Positions 1 through 10,479 of a stretch of 64,000 nt of DNA are shown here, piece by piece. The stretch's first letter is position 1. Every line of letters begins with the position of its first letter. The notes beneath the pieces are model-generated. The model was given only the letters and a program-made list of their open reading frames with translations. It was not told the DNA's origin and did no database searches. Origin of the DNA: Trichobilharzia szidati (taxonomy: Eukaryota; Platyhelminthes; Trematoda; Strigeidida; Schistosomatidae); the NCBI GenBank assembly GCA_944472155.2, contig OX235272.1, positions 9,408,354 to 9,472,353 of the forward strand, given 5' to 3'. The translations under genes were made by a program, and so were the position numbers.

Positions 1-730
1 TCACTTGGTAAACAATCTGTAGTCCTGTTATAATCAGGACAAATATAGAAATGCTTCTTTAGATATATTCTATGTTGTAGGTCACCTAGGAAACCAGTAA
101 CCTAGTAGCAGATTGATATAATGCAGAAAAAAACCTCTGGAGTTTCATTAATTTCAGCATATTTCAGTGATGTACTTATATCTGCTGACTTATAGGTATC
201 CTTCATGCATATAATCAGTCTAATATTTGGTTCAAATTATGTGAAGAAAATTCAACTTTACCGGGAGTTTCATTTAAGTCGTGTTTCGACCAATCAGATA
301 TTAGAATTAAATATACTTCATTTTAATTGGTAGGTTCATGAGAATTTTTTATTGGTTTATTCTATTCAATGCTGAGTGATGATCGGTACAGTATTCGATT
401 CCGTTTTTTTGAATTAATATTATTTCACAGATAAAATCATGGTCTTCCACGATGTTTTCATCAACCTGGAATAATCTCTGTCCACTGTTAACAGAGAGTT
501 AAGTGTAATTATGTACTAGGCGTAAATACTTAATCTGTATTTGAAGTGGTAGTGTGGGATTTATGGGATTTGAGAGAAAGTAGAATTCGTAAGCCATTGA
601 ATTTTTGATTAGTGTATTTGATGTATGTTGGTGAGCTGACTTCACCAGAACAAAAGTGTTGAGCTTGGTTTCCCAACAGATGGGACTTCCTAATAGATGG
701 TCATAACTTCCCGTCACATATTCAGGCAAC
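1..730. other. AT-rich spacer, no recognised feature
   Basis: I see no coding similarity and no repeat family that recurs elsewhere in the window. Short open frames here look like chance. Confidence 0.5.
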
Positions 731-734
731 TTCA

Positions 735-1553
735 TCTTGTAGGAATTCGTCTCGTCAATTAGACCACCAAATCATATATCATGCAGAGAACCTCCGAAAT
801 CGAGGGAGTGCTGGACAGCTGTTTCGCCCTGAAAACCAACTCCTGGAAATCAGTCCACTGGAAACTAATGACTGCACATAGGATGACGTTATCTGAAATT
901 CCAACTGAAAGTGGTGACCAACGGGATGTACCACACTGGGTGTGATAAGGAGGGATACTCTCCAATGATATTGACTGGCAGTCGCACTGTGTATATACAT
1001 CAGAGCATATTTTTGACTGGACACAAGTCAGTGACGGTGGGTGCATACTGTGAAGAGTCCCAAACTAGGACAAAACAGCTGTCCAGTACTCCCAGGTTTT
1101 CCAATGGTTCTCTAACTAATGTCAGCTCATGATGAAAATCCTGTAACCAATCAAATCCCTACAAACCAACACTTGAATATCAATGAGATGCTCACTAGTG
1201 ACTTGCCCTATTCAGGTAGGTAGTTGCCTGGGGTTCTAGTGAGAAGTCGTGACCAGTAGGGTGAAGCAGGTCGGGTGTGAGGACAAATACTCGCCGAAGA
1301 CATTGGCTAGGGGTCGCGCTATGTCGTGAATCGGCAGAAGTTAGAATTCATGTACCATTGGATCAGGTCCCAGTGGCTTAATGGTATACGAGCTCGCCTT
1401 TTAACCAGAAGGTCCTGGGTTCGAACCTCCGCGGGGTGGGTGCGTACTGCTGAAGAGTCCCAAACTAGGACGAAACAGCTGTCCAGTACTCCCAGGTTTT
1501 CCAATGGTTCTCTAACTAATTTCAGCTCATGATGAAAATCCTGTAAACAATTG
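735..1553 (+). mobile_element. Family A tRNA-like hammerhead repeat, tandem dimer
   Basis: Two copies of one repeat lie head to tail. The block GAGTCCCAAACTAGGAC and the following roughly 80 bases recur exactly 400 bases apart (1055-1140 and 1455-1540), and the upstream parts (about 900-1000 and 1255-1330) also align. The second unit has a Pol III-like A box (TGGCTTAATGG, 1374-1384) and B box (GGGTTCGAACC, 1417-1427), so it is tRNA-derived. It then has a complete hammerhead motif (separate entry). The first unit has lost its tRNA-like part by deletion, lacks the C of the hammerhead CUGA box, and reads CAAAA where GAAA is needed. Tandem dimers of short ribozyme units are typical of Sm-alpha-like SINEs and retrozymes; applying that to this family is inference. 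Confidence 0.8.
1442..1490 (+). ncRNA. Complete minimal type-I hammerhead ribozyme (family A)
   Basis: All hammerhead elements can be read. Stem I is GTACTG (1444-1449) with CAGTAC (1484-1489), 6 bp. The core box is CTGAAGA (1450-1456), which fits CUGANGA. Stem II is GTCC (1457-1460) with GGAC (1468-1471), loop CAAACTA. The GAAA box is at 1472-1475. The cleavage triplet GTC is at 1481-1483. Stem III is the palindrome ACAGCTGT (1475-1482), giving only 2 bp and a 4-base loop in cis, or 8 bp between two molecules. Very short stem III and activity as dimers are known for schistosome Sm-alpha hammerheads. No core residue is missing. Activity is not shown by sequence alone. Confidence 0.75.
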
Positions 1554-1924
1554 TAATGTGTCTAGTCCTATCTTTTTGGTGCAGAATGAATTCTACCAGT
1601 CACGGTTTCAATGTCATCAGTATTCTAGGTGGCTGGCCATCACGGGGCACTTTGAATTGTTGTTATTAAATGACTGGGGTGGGGGTAAATGGCCATAAGA
1701 AACCTTGGTTAAATCTAAGTATTCGCAGTCTTCAGGGACTCACGTCCCTCTCCTTGGAGGTTGGAACCCTAGTCACCCAGTGAATGCTGGAGCCAGAGAC
1801 GTTACCACTGTGGAGCTATTCGAACTCGCGCACGACTTCCCGTAGGAGTGTATTAGATACACTGATTGAACGCTAATTAGTGTCATGCGTCTAGTCCTTT
1901 GTTCACTGGACGAATAGAGTAATG
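1553..1924 (-). mobile_element. Family T tRNA-like repeat, minus copy of an inverted pair
   Basis: On the minus strand it reads a tRNA-like head (AGCTCCACAGTGGTAACG, then a degenerate B box near 1772-1785) followed by a family T body. The hammerhead region around 1690-1735 is deleted or degenerate; compare the complete copy at 41202-41246. It abuts a plus-strand copy of the same family, so the two form a long imperfect palindrome centred near 1925. Confidence 0.65.
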
Positions 1925-2228
1925 GCCACATTGCAAACAACACTAACTGATAGAATTCAGTCTGCACCAAAGATAGGACTAGACACACAGTCACACATGC
2001 ATTACACTAGTTATGGACTAGTGTTCAGTCGAAAATATCCAATACAGTCCTACAGGAAGTCAATAGTGAGCCCAAATAGCTGCTCAGTGGTAACGTCTTT
2101 GACTCCAGCACTCACTAGGTGACGCGGGTTTGAATCTCAGAGGGGACAGTGAGTGCCAACTAGCCCGAAACCTAGGTACAGCGAAGGTTTCCTGTGGTCG
2201 GTCGCCTCCAACCACTTGATATACACTG
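1925..2228 (+). mobile_element. Family T tRNA-like repeat, plus copy of an inverted pair
   Basis: The A box region is AGCTGCTCAGTGGTAACG (2078-2095) and the B box is GGGTTTGAATC (2127-2137). Downstream, GTGCCAACTAGCCCGAAACC (2155-2174) is the remnant of stem II and the GAAA box of the family hammerhead. The CUGACGA half was lost by deletion and the stem II partner has changed from GCAC to GCCC. Confidence 0.65.
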
Positions 2229-2230
2229 AA

Positions 2231-2770
2231 GCAATTTCAAGAGGAAAAAAGTCCTCGAATTCCTTCAATTTCTTTCCTTTTATTCATGTGTTCTGTAAAT
2301 CAGTGGAAATATGATTTCGAATCTCTCACTGAATGCTTTCACTGAAACCGAATGTCCAGTCTCTGTTGATGTGTCAGCTCCTAATGTGGAGGATTTGAAG
2401 TCTATCTGAAGATAAACTCGCTGTTATTTGGTTGATACTGGCTGGAAGTGGGATCCAGTTGATGAGCCTCATCTTATTTAGACTAGTGAACTTTGATTAT
2501 TTATTTGATGCACTCTAAGTGGAACAAAGAGTTTCAGCGGCACATCTACATTGTACCCAGTCTTCACCCATCACCTTCAACCGATGCCATGCTTCATCGC
2601 TTTAAATGTTTATATATTATCAGTTAGGCTGTTGTGTCACAAGAGGCACCTAATCCCTTTGCAAAATGATCTACTTAATGTTTAGTAATACACACAGGAT
2701 TTTCTGTTATTTATCGTACTGGATATCACAGCCTCACATCCATCTATCGGTGGGATTTCATACGATATGT
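2231..2770. other. Spacer, no recognised feature
   Basis: AT-rich sequence with no family I recognise. A short stretch near 2370-2400 resembles 4500-4530 (both contain CCTAATRTGGA), which hints at an old dispersed repeat. Confidence 0.4.
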
Positions 2771-3672
2771 TTATATTATTATTCCCTTGGGTTCCGAGTG
2801 GAACATAGGGCTGGCTTCAAAAACATATCTCATCTTTCTTCCATTCTATGCTGTCCTTTTCAAATGGCTAGCTCCACCATTGCCCAGAATATATCGTCTC
2901 CTCCAACTCGCCACACGATCTCCTCCATGTCACACTCGCACTGACGACCCATTCGTTGCTTCCCATTCATGCTCCACTCGAGCGATGACCTGCACTGAGC
3001 GCGATTTCATTCAACAGCCTCTTCAACGTATGCCCAATCATTCCATCTCAATCTTCTCCTACATATGCCTTTTTCAGCAATCAGCTCTTGCTTGTTGGTT
3101 TGTTCCCAGACAGAGGGAGTTTCTTGTTGCTAATTCTTTCTGGCTGGATGGTTGACTGGTTGACAATTTGATCTTCAGCATGGAGGCAGCTAGCGAAGTG
3201 TGCAGCTGTTGATAGAAGTTTGCAGTAGTCTGTTGGAAATGCTTTCCGTGACATGCACCCCAAGTTTCTGACCCGTATAGAAGAAATGATTGACTGGCTG
3301 ACTTCACATCTGTGATGAACACAATCCGAATCTTGTTGTTTATGCTGACTGACCGACTGAGTTGGTGCAGAATACTTCCAAACTGGTTTCAGGCTGGCAG
3401 ATGAAGGCGTATCTTGCTTCGCCTATCCGATTCTGGCTGGCTGGCTGGTTGGCTTTGCCATCTTTATCCGTGTGGTGGACCTGCATTTGAAAGCATGCTT
3501 CCTGGTCAGATAAGTGAAGGAGGAAGTAACCTGTGTCAAATCTCTCCTGTAGATGGTGTGACTGGTGCTGGTTGTTGCTGCTGTTGTTGTTGCTCGGTTG
3601 GTTGGTTGGTTATCTTTATCACCTCCGTCTTCTCTCTTTCACCTAGAGTTCTGTCTTCGCTGATGGCCTCGT
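2771..3672 (-). mobile_element. RTE-B LINE fragment, 5'-truncated
   Basis: The element ends, on the minus strand, in an (AAT)n-like tail and the RTE-B terminal motif (reverse complement at 2783-2812). Going 5' it covers the C-terminal RT region of RTE/SR2-like LINEs: the CSTRNP-like tail, the Trp-rich RRKWRW-like block (about 3030-3060), the LYGSET-like block (3255-3285), a SFTYLGS-like block and a CAA-repeat Gln linker (3569-3597). It stops near 3672. The frame is broken several times. It is a dead 5' truncation, the usual result of target-primed reverse transcription. Confidence 0.85.
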
Positions 3673-3784
3673 AAAAATCCCCTGTTTAGATGATGATTTA
3701 TTGTCTTTAGATTATGGTCTTTTATACGGATTTGGATTAATTTCAGTTCTTGGGTTTTGTCACAAACAAACCCATCAGTTACAG

Positions 3785-4090
3785 AACCAGTACTGAAAAT
3801 AAGGGAGTACTAGACAGCCCTTTCATCCTAGTTTGGGACTCCCCAGCATCGCGCACCTACAGCCCAACTGCAGATCGAACCCATGATCTTTAGCTTAAAA
3901 ACCCACCTTGTGAATCGTCCAACCACTAGGATGGTGTTCATTGATCCCCATGAATTCCAACTTCTGTCACTTTGTATTTTAGTACTACTACCGATTAACA
4001 TAATCGATGAGCACCTGCTTCTTACCAGACATGGTGGACTACACCAGCCATGAATTCTTGTCATGACTTCACAGTGTTCACTGGATCCCA
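3785..4090 (-). mobile_element. Family A tRNA-like hammerhead repeat, degenerate
   Basis: The minus strand has a tRNA-like head (A box near 3918-3932, B box GGGTTCGATC near 3873-3883) and then a hammerhead remnant at 3798-3845. Stem II and GAAA survive, but the core reads CTGGGGA rather than CUGANGA and stem I is lost, so it should not cleave. Confidence 0.65.
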
Positions 4091-4660
4091 AACTATTGAG
4101 TAAAAGACCTAAAGGCTAGCTTCTTAACCTAAAGAGATATTGGAGTCATTCATTTGCAGATTAATAAGAAATCAGTACTAGAGAGTTTCAAAGTTATCCT
4201 CGGTTTTCAAGGGATTCTTTAGCCTATACGATCTATCAGATTCATTCTTCTGAAGAGATATAATCACAAATGATATTGGCTCTCACAATGACGCCACACC
4301 ACTTGTAAACAGAAGTCTGAAATTTCAGGATAATTAAATTTAATCGAAGTCGTTGAACTGTACAATGACTGCTAAAGGATCTAGTGGTTTGGGAGTCTTT
4401 TCATTACATGGGTCTATCGATTAACAGTTGTCTGCTTATATAATCTTGTATTTCCTGTGGACGGATTTATTTTCACCTGAAGTACTTGCTCTCTGTTGAA
4501 ATGTTGGCCCCTAATATGGATGCATCGACGATACCTAGAAATTAACATGATAACACTTAGTTAACAGCAACCAATAGTTCTTCTATTTATGTTGAAAACT
4601 TAGTGCTCGCGAGTCATAAAAACTATTTCCAACGGGCCACAGCTGTCCCCTTCGCCTGGC
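4091..4660. other. Spacer, no recognised feature
   Basis: AT-rich with no readable coding or repeat family. The RTE-B homology starts only at about 4661. Confidence 0.4.
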
Positions 4661-5501
4661 AGGCAGTGAAGACAGGACTCCAGGTGATGAACATAGAGAA
4701 GACGGAAGTGATAAAGATAACCAACCAACCAACCAAGCAACATGAACAACAACCAGTACCAATCACCATTAATTGGAGAGATTTGACACAGGTTACTTCC
4801 TCCCCCACTTATCTGGCCAGGAAGCACGGTTTCAACCACAGGTTCACCACACGGATAAAGATGACAAAGCCAACCAGACAGCCAACCAGAATCGGAAAGG
4901 TAAGGCAAGATACGCCTTCACCAACCAACCTGAAACCAGTGTGGAAATCTTTTGCACTGACTCAGTCAGTCAGCATTAAGAACAAGATTCGGATTGTGTT
5001 CAACACAAATGTGAAGGCAGTCTGTTAGTCATTTCTTCTATACGGGTGAGAAACTTGGGGTGCGTGTCACAAAAAGCATTTCCAACAAGTAACAGACTTT
5101 TATCAACAGCTGTCCACAATGAAGATCAAATGGCCAGTCAGCCGGCCAGCCAGCCAGCCAGAAAGAATTAGCAACAAGAAACTCTGGAAATGAACAAATC
5201 AAGAATTTTTTGTTCAACAAATATTCCGGAAAAGATGGCGATAGATTGGATACACTCTGAGAAGAAGAATGTCGTGTGACATCACACGCCAGACTGGCGG
5301 TCAAGTGGGATCCAAATGGGAAACAACGAGTTGGGTGTGGGTCCAAGGGTGACGTGGAGGGGATCGTGTGTGGAGGAGGTGAAAGTCTACCGTCAATAGT
5401 ATGGTTAGCTGAAGAGGACTGTATAGAAATGGACAGAGTTAAGATAAGCTGTTACAGCCCTATGTTCCCCTCGGAACCCAAGGAAGTAATAATAATAATA
5501 A
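4661..5501 (+). mobile_element. RTE-B LINE fragment, 5'-truncated
   Basis: It begins in the RT thumb-side region (KTGLQV at 4668-4685, NIEKTEV at 4689-4709), runs through the Gln/Asn linker after ITNQ, the TINWRDL block (4765-4785), the KIRI..NTNVK block (4984-5015) and the Trp-rich C-terminus. It ends with the B-type motif and an AAT tail at about 5482-5501. Several frameshifts break it, for example between the linker and the YLGS-like block. Confidence 0.85.
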
Positions 5502-5549
5502 GGAGTGGAATCCCTTCGAGTGTGTTTCTTCTTGTGTGAGACTCATCAT

Positions 5550-5705
5550 CTGGACACACCATTGGTTTAGTGGCTAACACTTTGCTATTTGATACGATGG
5601 GCTCTGGGTTTAAGTCTGAGTCAAAAAATCATCACTCACTGGATATGCAGGTACATCTAGATGGTAAATCCCACATTCTGGAATTCACTGCTAACCTCAC
5701 ATACC
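5550..5705 (+). mobile_element. Sm-alpha-type SINE, hammerhead deleted
   Basis: The A box is TGGTTTAGTGGCTAA (5562-5576) and the B box is GGGTTTAAGTC (5603-5613), followed by the typical downstream AGGTACATC...TGGAATTCACTGCTAACC (5648-5696). The ribozyme core between these two stem I strands is largely deleted. Confidence 0.6.
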
Positions 5706-6744
5706 ACCAACTAAATAAAAAATTTTATATCCTTGAGTTCTACTCAACCCATTATACAAGCGTTGTTAAAACTATTGAGATAAATAGAAACATTTGAATT
5801 TTAATGCTGTTGAGTCACACCTAATTCATCTTCCTTTAAAAACACATGTACACACAGTGTCTGTGGGGTGGTGGTGGTTGTGGGAGTGGGAGTGGTAATA
5901 AGGTGTAGAAATATCTATTGGCATCCTGGAGTTTCTGCAGGAAAAATGCCCATCCATACACACGCACACACCTGAAAATGTACACGCACACGAATTCCTG
6001 AGTACTTCATGTAAAGGACGGTGAAACTTAACCCCCATCCAATCACGCACACACACACACACACAAAGAAATTGGTAATAGAATTAGACTAAAAGGAGAT
6101 AAATGGGTATAAACATTTACATTTTTCTCTCCTTCTAAGACACTGTTTTTCACATAATTTTATCTTAAGATAATAACAGCAATAAATTATTAGAAGGTCA
6201 GGTTGTTTTAGAGAACATAAATACAAAGCAATGGGGGTTAGAGGATAAATCATAATGATTGATGACATTGTGAATATTAGCATGGTTAAAGGGAGAGAGA
6301 GATATTAAGAGAGCAAAGCAGCGGGAGGGCGGGCTGTTGATCAGTCGGTTAGGAATGCGACAGCGAGAGAAACAGGGGGGGATAAGATGCAACAACAGGG
6401 TGATAAGAAAATAAATAACACAAGACCATGATAAGTGTTTGAAATGAGTTTTCCGTCTTTAATATTGTACTGATGACAGTCAGTTAGTGGTTCTTTGTTT
6501 ACGAATGAATGATGTGAAAAGCCTAAAAAAGAAATGATGAAATATATATATATTTATGCTTTCTTAGAAAATGAGTGTTACTCTAAAGCATGTTTGCCCA
6601 AAAAGAAAACATTCTTAAAACAAAACGATGAGAATATTGAGACGCTGGACACACTGTAACTATCCTGCTTCACAGTGTATACATTAGATTAGTGGGGCAT
6701 CAAAACACAGAGAAATCTAAATTACAGGATTGGTCACAAGCTGA
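5706..6744. other. Spacer with CA microsatellites
   Basis: It contains CA-rich stretches at 5955-6000 and a (CA)n run at 6047-6065, plus GA-rich sequence near 6290-6325. No coding similarity was seen. Confidence 0.5.
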
Positions 6745-7075
6745 TATCAGTTAGAGAACCATTGGAAAACCAGCATGGAGTGCTGGACAACAGTTTCGTC
6801 AGCCTGGTTTGGGACTCTTCATCAGGAGGAACCCACCTCCAAGATTCGAACTCAGGACCTTCCGGTTTCAAGTAAAGCTCGTAGACCATCTAGTTTCTAG
6901 GAGCCGACCAAAAGGTTCGTGAATTCCATCTTCTGCCTATTTGGGATACATTTTTAGCGTGACTAGCGCCAGCCAGTTTCAACACTGACGAGTATTTGTT
7001 GTCACACCCGAATTGGTGGACCTCATTACCGGTCACATCTTCTCACAAGAATTGCAGACAACTTAGTCCTGCAGT
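6745..7075 (-). mobile_element. Family A repeat, minus arm of a head-to-head pair
   Basis: The minus strand shows the B box (reverse complement AAGATTCGAACTC, 6840-6852), a hammerhead remnant with CTGATGA and GAAA boxes (6783-6832) but an altered stem II, and the family's upstream body out to 7075. It faces a plus copy that starts at about 7076. Confidence 0.65.
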
Positions 7076-7335
7076 CAGTCACCAGCAAGTATCACATTAA
7101 TCTGATAGAAGGTAGAATTCATGGGATGGCCAGTGAGTCTGATCCCATTGGCTGAGTAGTTCACGAGCTTGGCTTGCAACTGGTAGGTAGGTCCTGGGTT
7201 CCAATCCTGGCTGTAGGTGCTTACTAGCGATGACTCCCAAACTTCCTGCTTGTTTTCCAATGGTTCTCTAACCGATGTCAGCTCGTAACCACTCCTGCAA
7301 TCAATCAAATTTCTGCAAATCAATACTCGATAATA
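7076..7335 (+). mobile_element. Family A repeat, plus arm of a head-to-head pair
   Basis: The A box lies near 7147-7160 (TGGCTGAGTAGT) and the B box is GGGTTCCAATCC (7196-7207). The hammerhead is decayed (GCGATGACTCCC near 7218-7232, no GAAA box). The downstream signature TGGTTCTCTAACCGATGTCAGC (7260-7281) is well kept. Confidence 0.65.
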
Positions 7336-7699
7336 AATGTAGATTAGTAGACCTTTAAGTATGATAAGAAATCAAGAGAATAGTTCAGTTATAACACTAC
7401 ACAGAGGGATAGAGCGATCGACCTAAAATCTAATATAATGGGCTTGAAGGAGAAAGTGATAACTGAAGCTTCATTTATCGTATAACAGGAATGATTCAAC
7501 ACCTGTCCACCAGGACATCTGGTTAAATTCTACTATCCTTACGACAAATGAGAAGGAAGGCAACTATAAAACTATATTTACGAAGTTGCACAAAGTCACA
7601 ATTGATAAGAATATGAACAGTAATAAATAGTGTTCGGAAAACGTTATCCGGTAAATAATACTGTTTCACTGTGTCATAAATATATATATACTCCCTGGT
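7336..7699. other. Spacer, no recognised feature
   Basis: AT-rich, with a short (TA)n run at 7679-7690. Nothing else was identified. Confidence 0.4.
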
Positions 7700-8000
7700 T
7701 TTCAATAGTGCTCTAACTGATATCAATCTGTGGTCTTAGCTCAAGCAAATAGAACCCCTGCAAAACCAATTCTTGAAAATTAATCTGATGCTCGCTAATA
7801 ACTGGCCACAGGACGAAGTTGACCGGAGTTCTAGTGAGAAGTTGTCACCAGCAGTGGGGTCCATCCAGTCGGAACTAGAAGGTACTGGGTTCGAAACCCA
7901 GTGGGTGCATACTGATGATGATCCCCACACTAGGATGAAACAGCTGTCCAGTACTCCCTGGTTTTCACCGGCTCTCTAACCAATCTCAGTCTGTGGTCTA
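7700..8000 (+). mobile_element. Family A repeat with part of a second unit
   Basis: The downstream signature CTCTAACTGATATCAATCTG appears at 7711-7730 and again, degenerate, at 7974-7993, so this is a shortened tandem dimer. The B box is GGGTTCGAAACCC (7887-7899). The hammerhead at 7908-7960 keeps GAAA, GTC and the stem I 3' strand, but the core is CTGATGATGA and stem II is altered. Confidence 0.65.
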
Positions 8001-8035
8001 ACATGAAACTTCTGTCGACTTCTGTCATCTTACTA

Positions 8036-8236
8036 ACTGTGACCACAATTTCAAGATCCTCTATCGAATTCCTGCTAAATTTCCGCGTTTGTTTTGCTTA
8101 TAAACTTCTAAAGACAACGGAGGCCTTGGTCATTCATGAATTCAAGTCAAACTTTTGTGTACAAAAGAAGTATGTCCAGTCCGTAATTCTGCCTTGGCTA
8201 CTGAGGGGTAAGCATTTATTTGATCTGTGTAACTTT
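8036..8236 (+). mobile_element. PLE C-terminal tail, interrupted by an RTE
   Basis: It encodes the C-terminal signature of PLE GIY-YIG endonucleases: RLLKTAEAL-like residues, then a CVQKKYVQ-like block and a final LPW (about 8100-8200), followed by the 3' UTR. The uninterrupted version of the same tail is at 29640-30240. The 3' UTR is split at 8236 by an RTE insertion and resumes at 9002. Confidence 0.8.
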
Positions 8237-8994
8237 ACCTCAGAGAAAACAGAGGTGATGAAGATTCCTGGACAAGAACAACAACAACAGACAACGATCA
8301 GCATAAATGGGAGGAACCTGAAAGAAACAACTTCTTTTACCTACCTGGGAAGCATCGTTTCAACTACAGGAAGACGGAACTGACGAGGATATCAAAGCAA
8401 GAATCGGAAAAGCTAGACAAGCTTTCATTTCTGTCAAGTCTGTGTGGAGGTCAACAGCACTCAGCATCAAAACGAAGATGAGATCCGGATTTTCAACTCC
8501 AATGTGAAGCCAGTCAGTGCCACTCACTATACGGATCAGAGACTTGCAATGCGTGTCATAAAGACCATCTCAAACAAACTACAGACCTTCATTAACAGTT
8601 GTCTTCGCTCAATACTACTCAAGATCAGATGGCCAGAAAAGATCAGCAATAGTGAGGGATCTCTGGCAATGAGCGAACCAACTCAGCAGGAACCGATTGT
8701 GAAACAAATAGGCAGGAAGAAATGGAGATGAATTGGCTGGCCATACTCCGAGGAAACCATCAAGTGGCATCACTAGACAAGCAATTGCTCGAGTGGAACC
8801 CGAAAGGGAAGTGACGAGTTGGTCGTCAGTGCAAGGGTGAGGGTGACTTGGAGGAGGTGATGTGAAGAGGAGATGAAAACGTGTGGGCAGACTTGGAGCC
8901 AGGTGAAGACTCTAGCAGAAAACAGAACGCAATGGAGACGCACGGCTGAAGCCCTATGTTCCTCTAGGAATTAAACGAAACAATAATAATAATA
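8237..8994 (+). mobile_element. RTE-A LINE fragment inserted in a PLE tail
   Basis: This is a 5'-truncated RTE-A. It covers EKTEVMKIPGQ with a Gln linker (8246-8290), SINGRNLKETTSFTYLGS (8299-8352), TGRRN and DEDIKARIGKA (8363-8412, another frame), the TFINSCLRS..IRWPEKIS block (8586-8645) and the Trp-rich end, then an (AAT)n tail. A 7-bp direct repeat TAACTTT flanks it (8230-8236 and 8995-9001), matching the target-site duplication expected of target-primed insertion. Comparing the PLE copy at 29788 shows the target sequence joins cleanly without the RTE. Confidence 0.85.
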
Positions 8995-9001
8995 TAACTT
9001 T

Positions 9002-9480
9002 CCCTCATTACTACGACTTTTATCATTATTATTATTACTATTCTTACTCTGAATCGTTTCCATTTGTCCCACTTATCATTCTAAGTCTAAAATTTATTTG
9101 CACTATTGAATTCCATGTTGCTAAATTTCACGTCATGTTATGTAACGTTTTACGTTCGTCTACTAACCCGACAGTTATACAACCCCTTCCAACATCTGTA
9201 CATCTTATGAATTATTCTATGTATGACATTAATTGTTCTGCTACTTGACACTTAATTATGATTATAATCACAAATATTTTAATTGCATTTCATACTATTA
9301 TTCTCTCATGTATTCACGCCTTTGTTTCAATTTCCTCATGGAATATAATTCCTGCAAAAACCATATACATGCATATATATATATATATATACGATTGTAC
9401 AGCTTGATAATAAATTGGTTGAAAAGCGTCTCTTTCCTGAATATTGTCTTCTTGATATGGAATTGCACAGTACCATAGTG
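9002..9480 (+). mobile_element. PLE 3' untranslated tail, continued
   Basis: It aligns with 29795-30285 over nearly its whole length (CATTATTATTATTACTATTCT, then the GATTGTACAGCTTGATAATAA block at 9392-9412). It contains a (TA)n run at 9376-9391. Confidence 0.75.
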
Positions 9481-9489
9481 ACCAAGTTT

Positions 9490-9508
9490 TACACACACAC
9501 ACACACAA
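9490..9508. repeat. (CA)n microsatellite
   Basis: A short ACAC run. Further CA-rich sequence follows it. Confidence 0.8.
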
Positions 9509-9590
9509 ACACACTAGCGCACATTCTTTAGTGGATAGACGGCATATGCGCAAGACATGATGTAAGTTGACTATCCCTGATGATATTATT

Positions 9591-9785
9591 TCTGTTGGTG
9601 GTGACCGTAAGTGGAATCCGGGACAACGCGCATTTCATCCTGTCCAGGACTCGTCGACTGGTGGAAATACCTGTATAACAGTGAGTCGGTGAGTGATGGT
9701 GTTCCTGCTGAGAGTCGAACCCTACACCCATTGTTTCAATCATCAAAGTATTATCCACTAGACCACAAGGCAGTATGTGAACAGA
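9591..9785 (-). mobile_element. Sm-alpha-type SINE with hammerhead remnant
   Basis: On the minus strand the order is A box TGGTCTAGTGGATAA (9757-9771), B box GGGTTCGACTC (9711-9721), then the hammerhead at 9609-9662. Stem II, GAAA and the TGGATTCC-like stem I 3' strand are readable. The core is GTCGACGAG where GCTGACGAG is expected, so two adjacent core bases are swapped and cleavage is unlikely. Order and spacing match the known Sm-alpha SINE of schistosomes. Confidence 0.8.
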
Positions 9786-9849
9786 GATCATTTCTAGCAT
9801 TTCTGGCCAACATAATTAAACAAAAGGGAGATAAAAAAAAAACCTAATT

Positions 9850-10017
9850 GAAAATTAATATCAGTTGTATAAAAGGTGATTTTCGTGGTATTTGAAACTA
9901 TGGGTGCAGGCCTGGAGTCTCACTGGGAATGTAGGTGCATCCACTGATTGACGAGTCCCAAACAGGAAGGAATTGGACCTGCTAGATTCTAATGCTAATC
10001 TCCATCGGCTAGAATAA
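9850..10017 (+). mobile_element. Sm-alpha-type SINE, degenerate
   Basis: GAGTCTCACTGGGAATG (9918-9934) is the B-box side of the SINE, and GCATCCACTGATTGACGAGTC (9937-9957) opens the hammerhead. The GAAA box is gone (GGAAGGAA) and the cleavage side has decayed. Confidence 0.6.
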
Positions 10018-10117
10018 CTTCTGAATATACTTGTGTCTAACAAACTGTGCTGGGAGAAGAAGACAAGAGACTCATTGACGGAATGTTAATTTGCAATTTG
10101 ATATCTATATATATATA

Positions 10118-10361
10118 TACTGCTTCACCATCTACGCAGCAGTAGAATGCTCGCCAACCACGCCTCACGTGGTTCGGGGTTCGATCCCCGACCAACACAC
10201 TCCTAAACCTCAATAAGCCAGTAATAAGACTGGTAAAGAGGGAAGGTTGGGCATGAGGTTGACAACTCCATCCCGTAAAAATAAATACCACTGCTACCGA
10301 AACTTCGAAGCTATAGCTTGAAACTCCCTATGTTCCACTGGGAACGTGGAGAAATTAATCT
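10118..10361 (+). mobile_element. Family G tRNA-derived SINE
   Basis: The tRNA-like head has a degraded A box (10135-10147) and an exact B box GGGTTCGATCCCC (10178-10190). The body TAAGCCAGTAATAAGACTGGTAAAGAGG (about 10213-10240) follows, and the 3' end CTATGTTCCACTGGGAACGT (10327-10346) matches the RTE 3' end. Confidence 0.8.
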
Positions 10362-10479
10362 AACTAATACACGAAATCCATCATTTGTACACATCTTCCG
10401 TGTAGTTGTGCTACTTCTCATCCTTCGTATTGTGTTTTTCTTTGTCTTCTTCTTCTTATCGTGTCTTCTATGTTTCACT

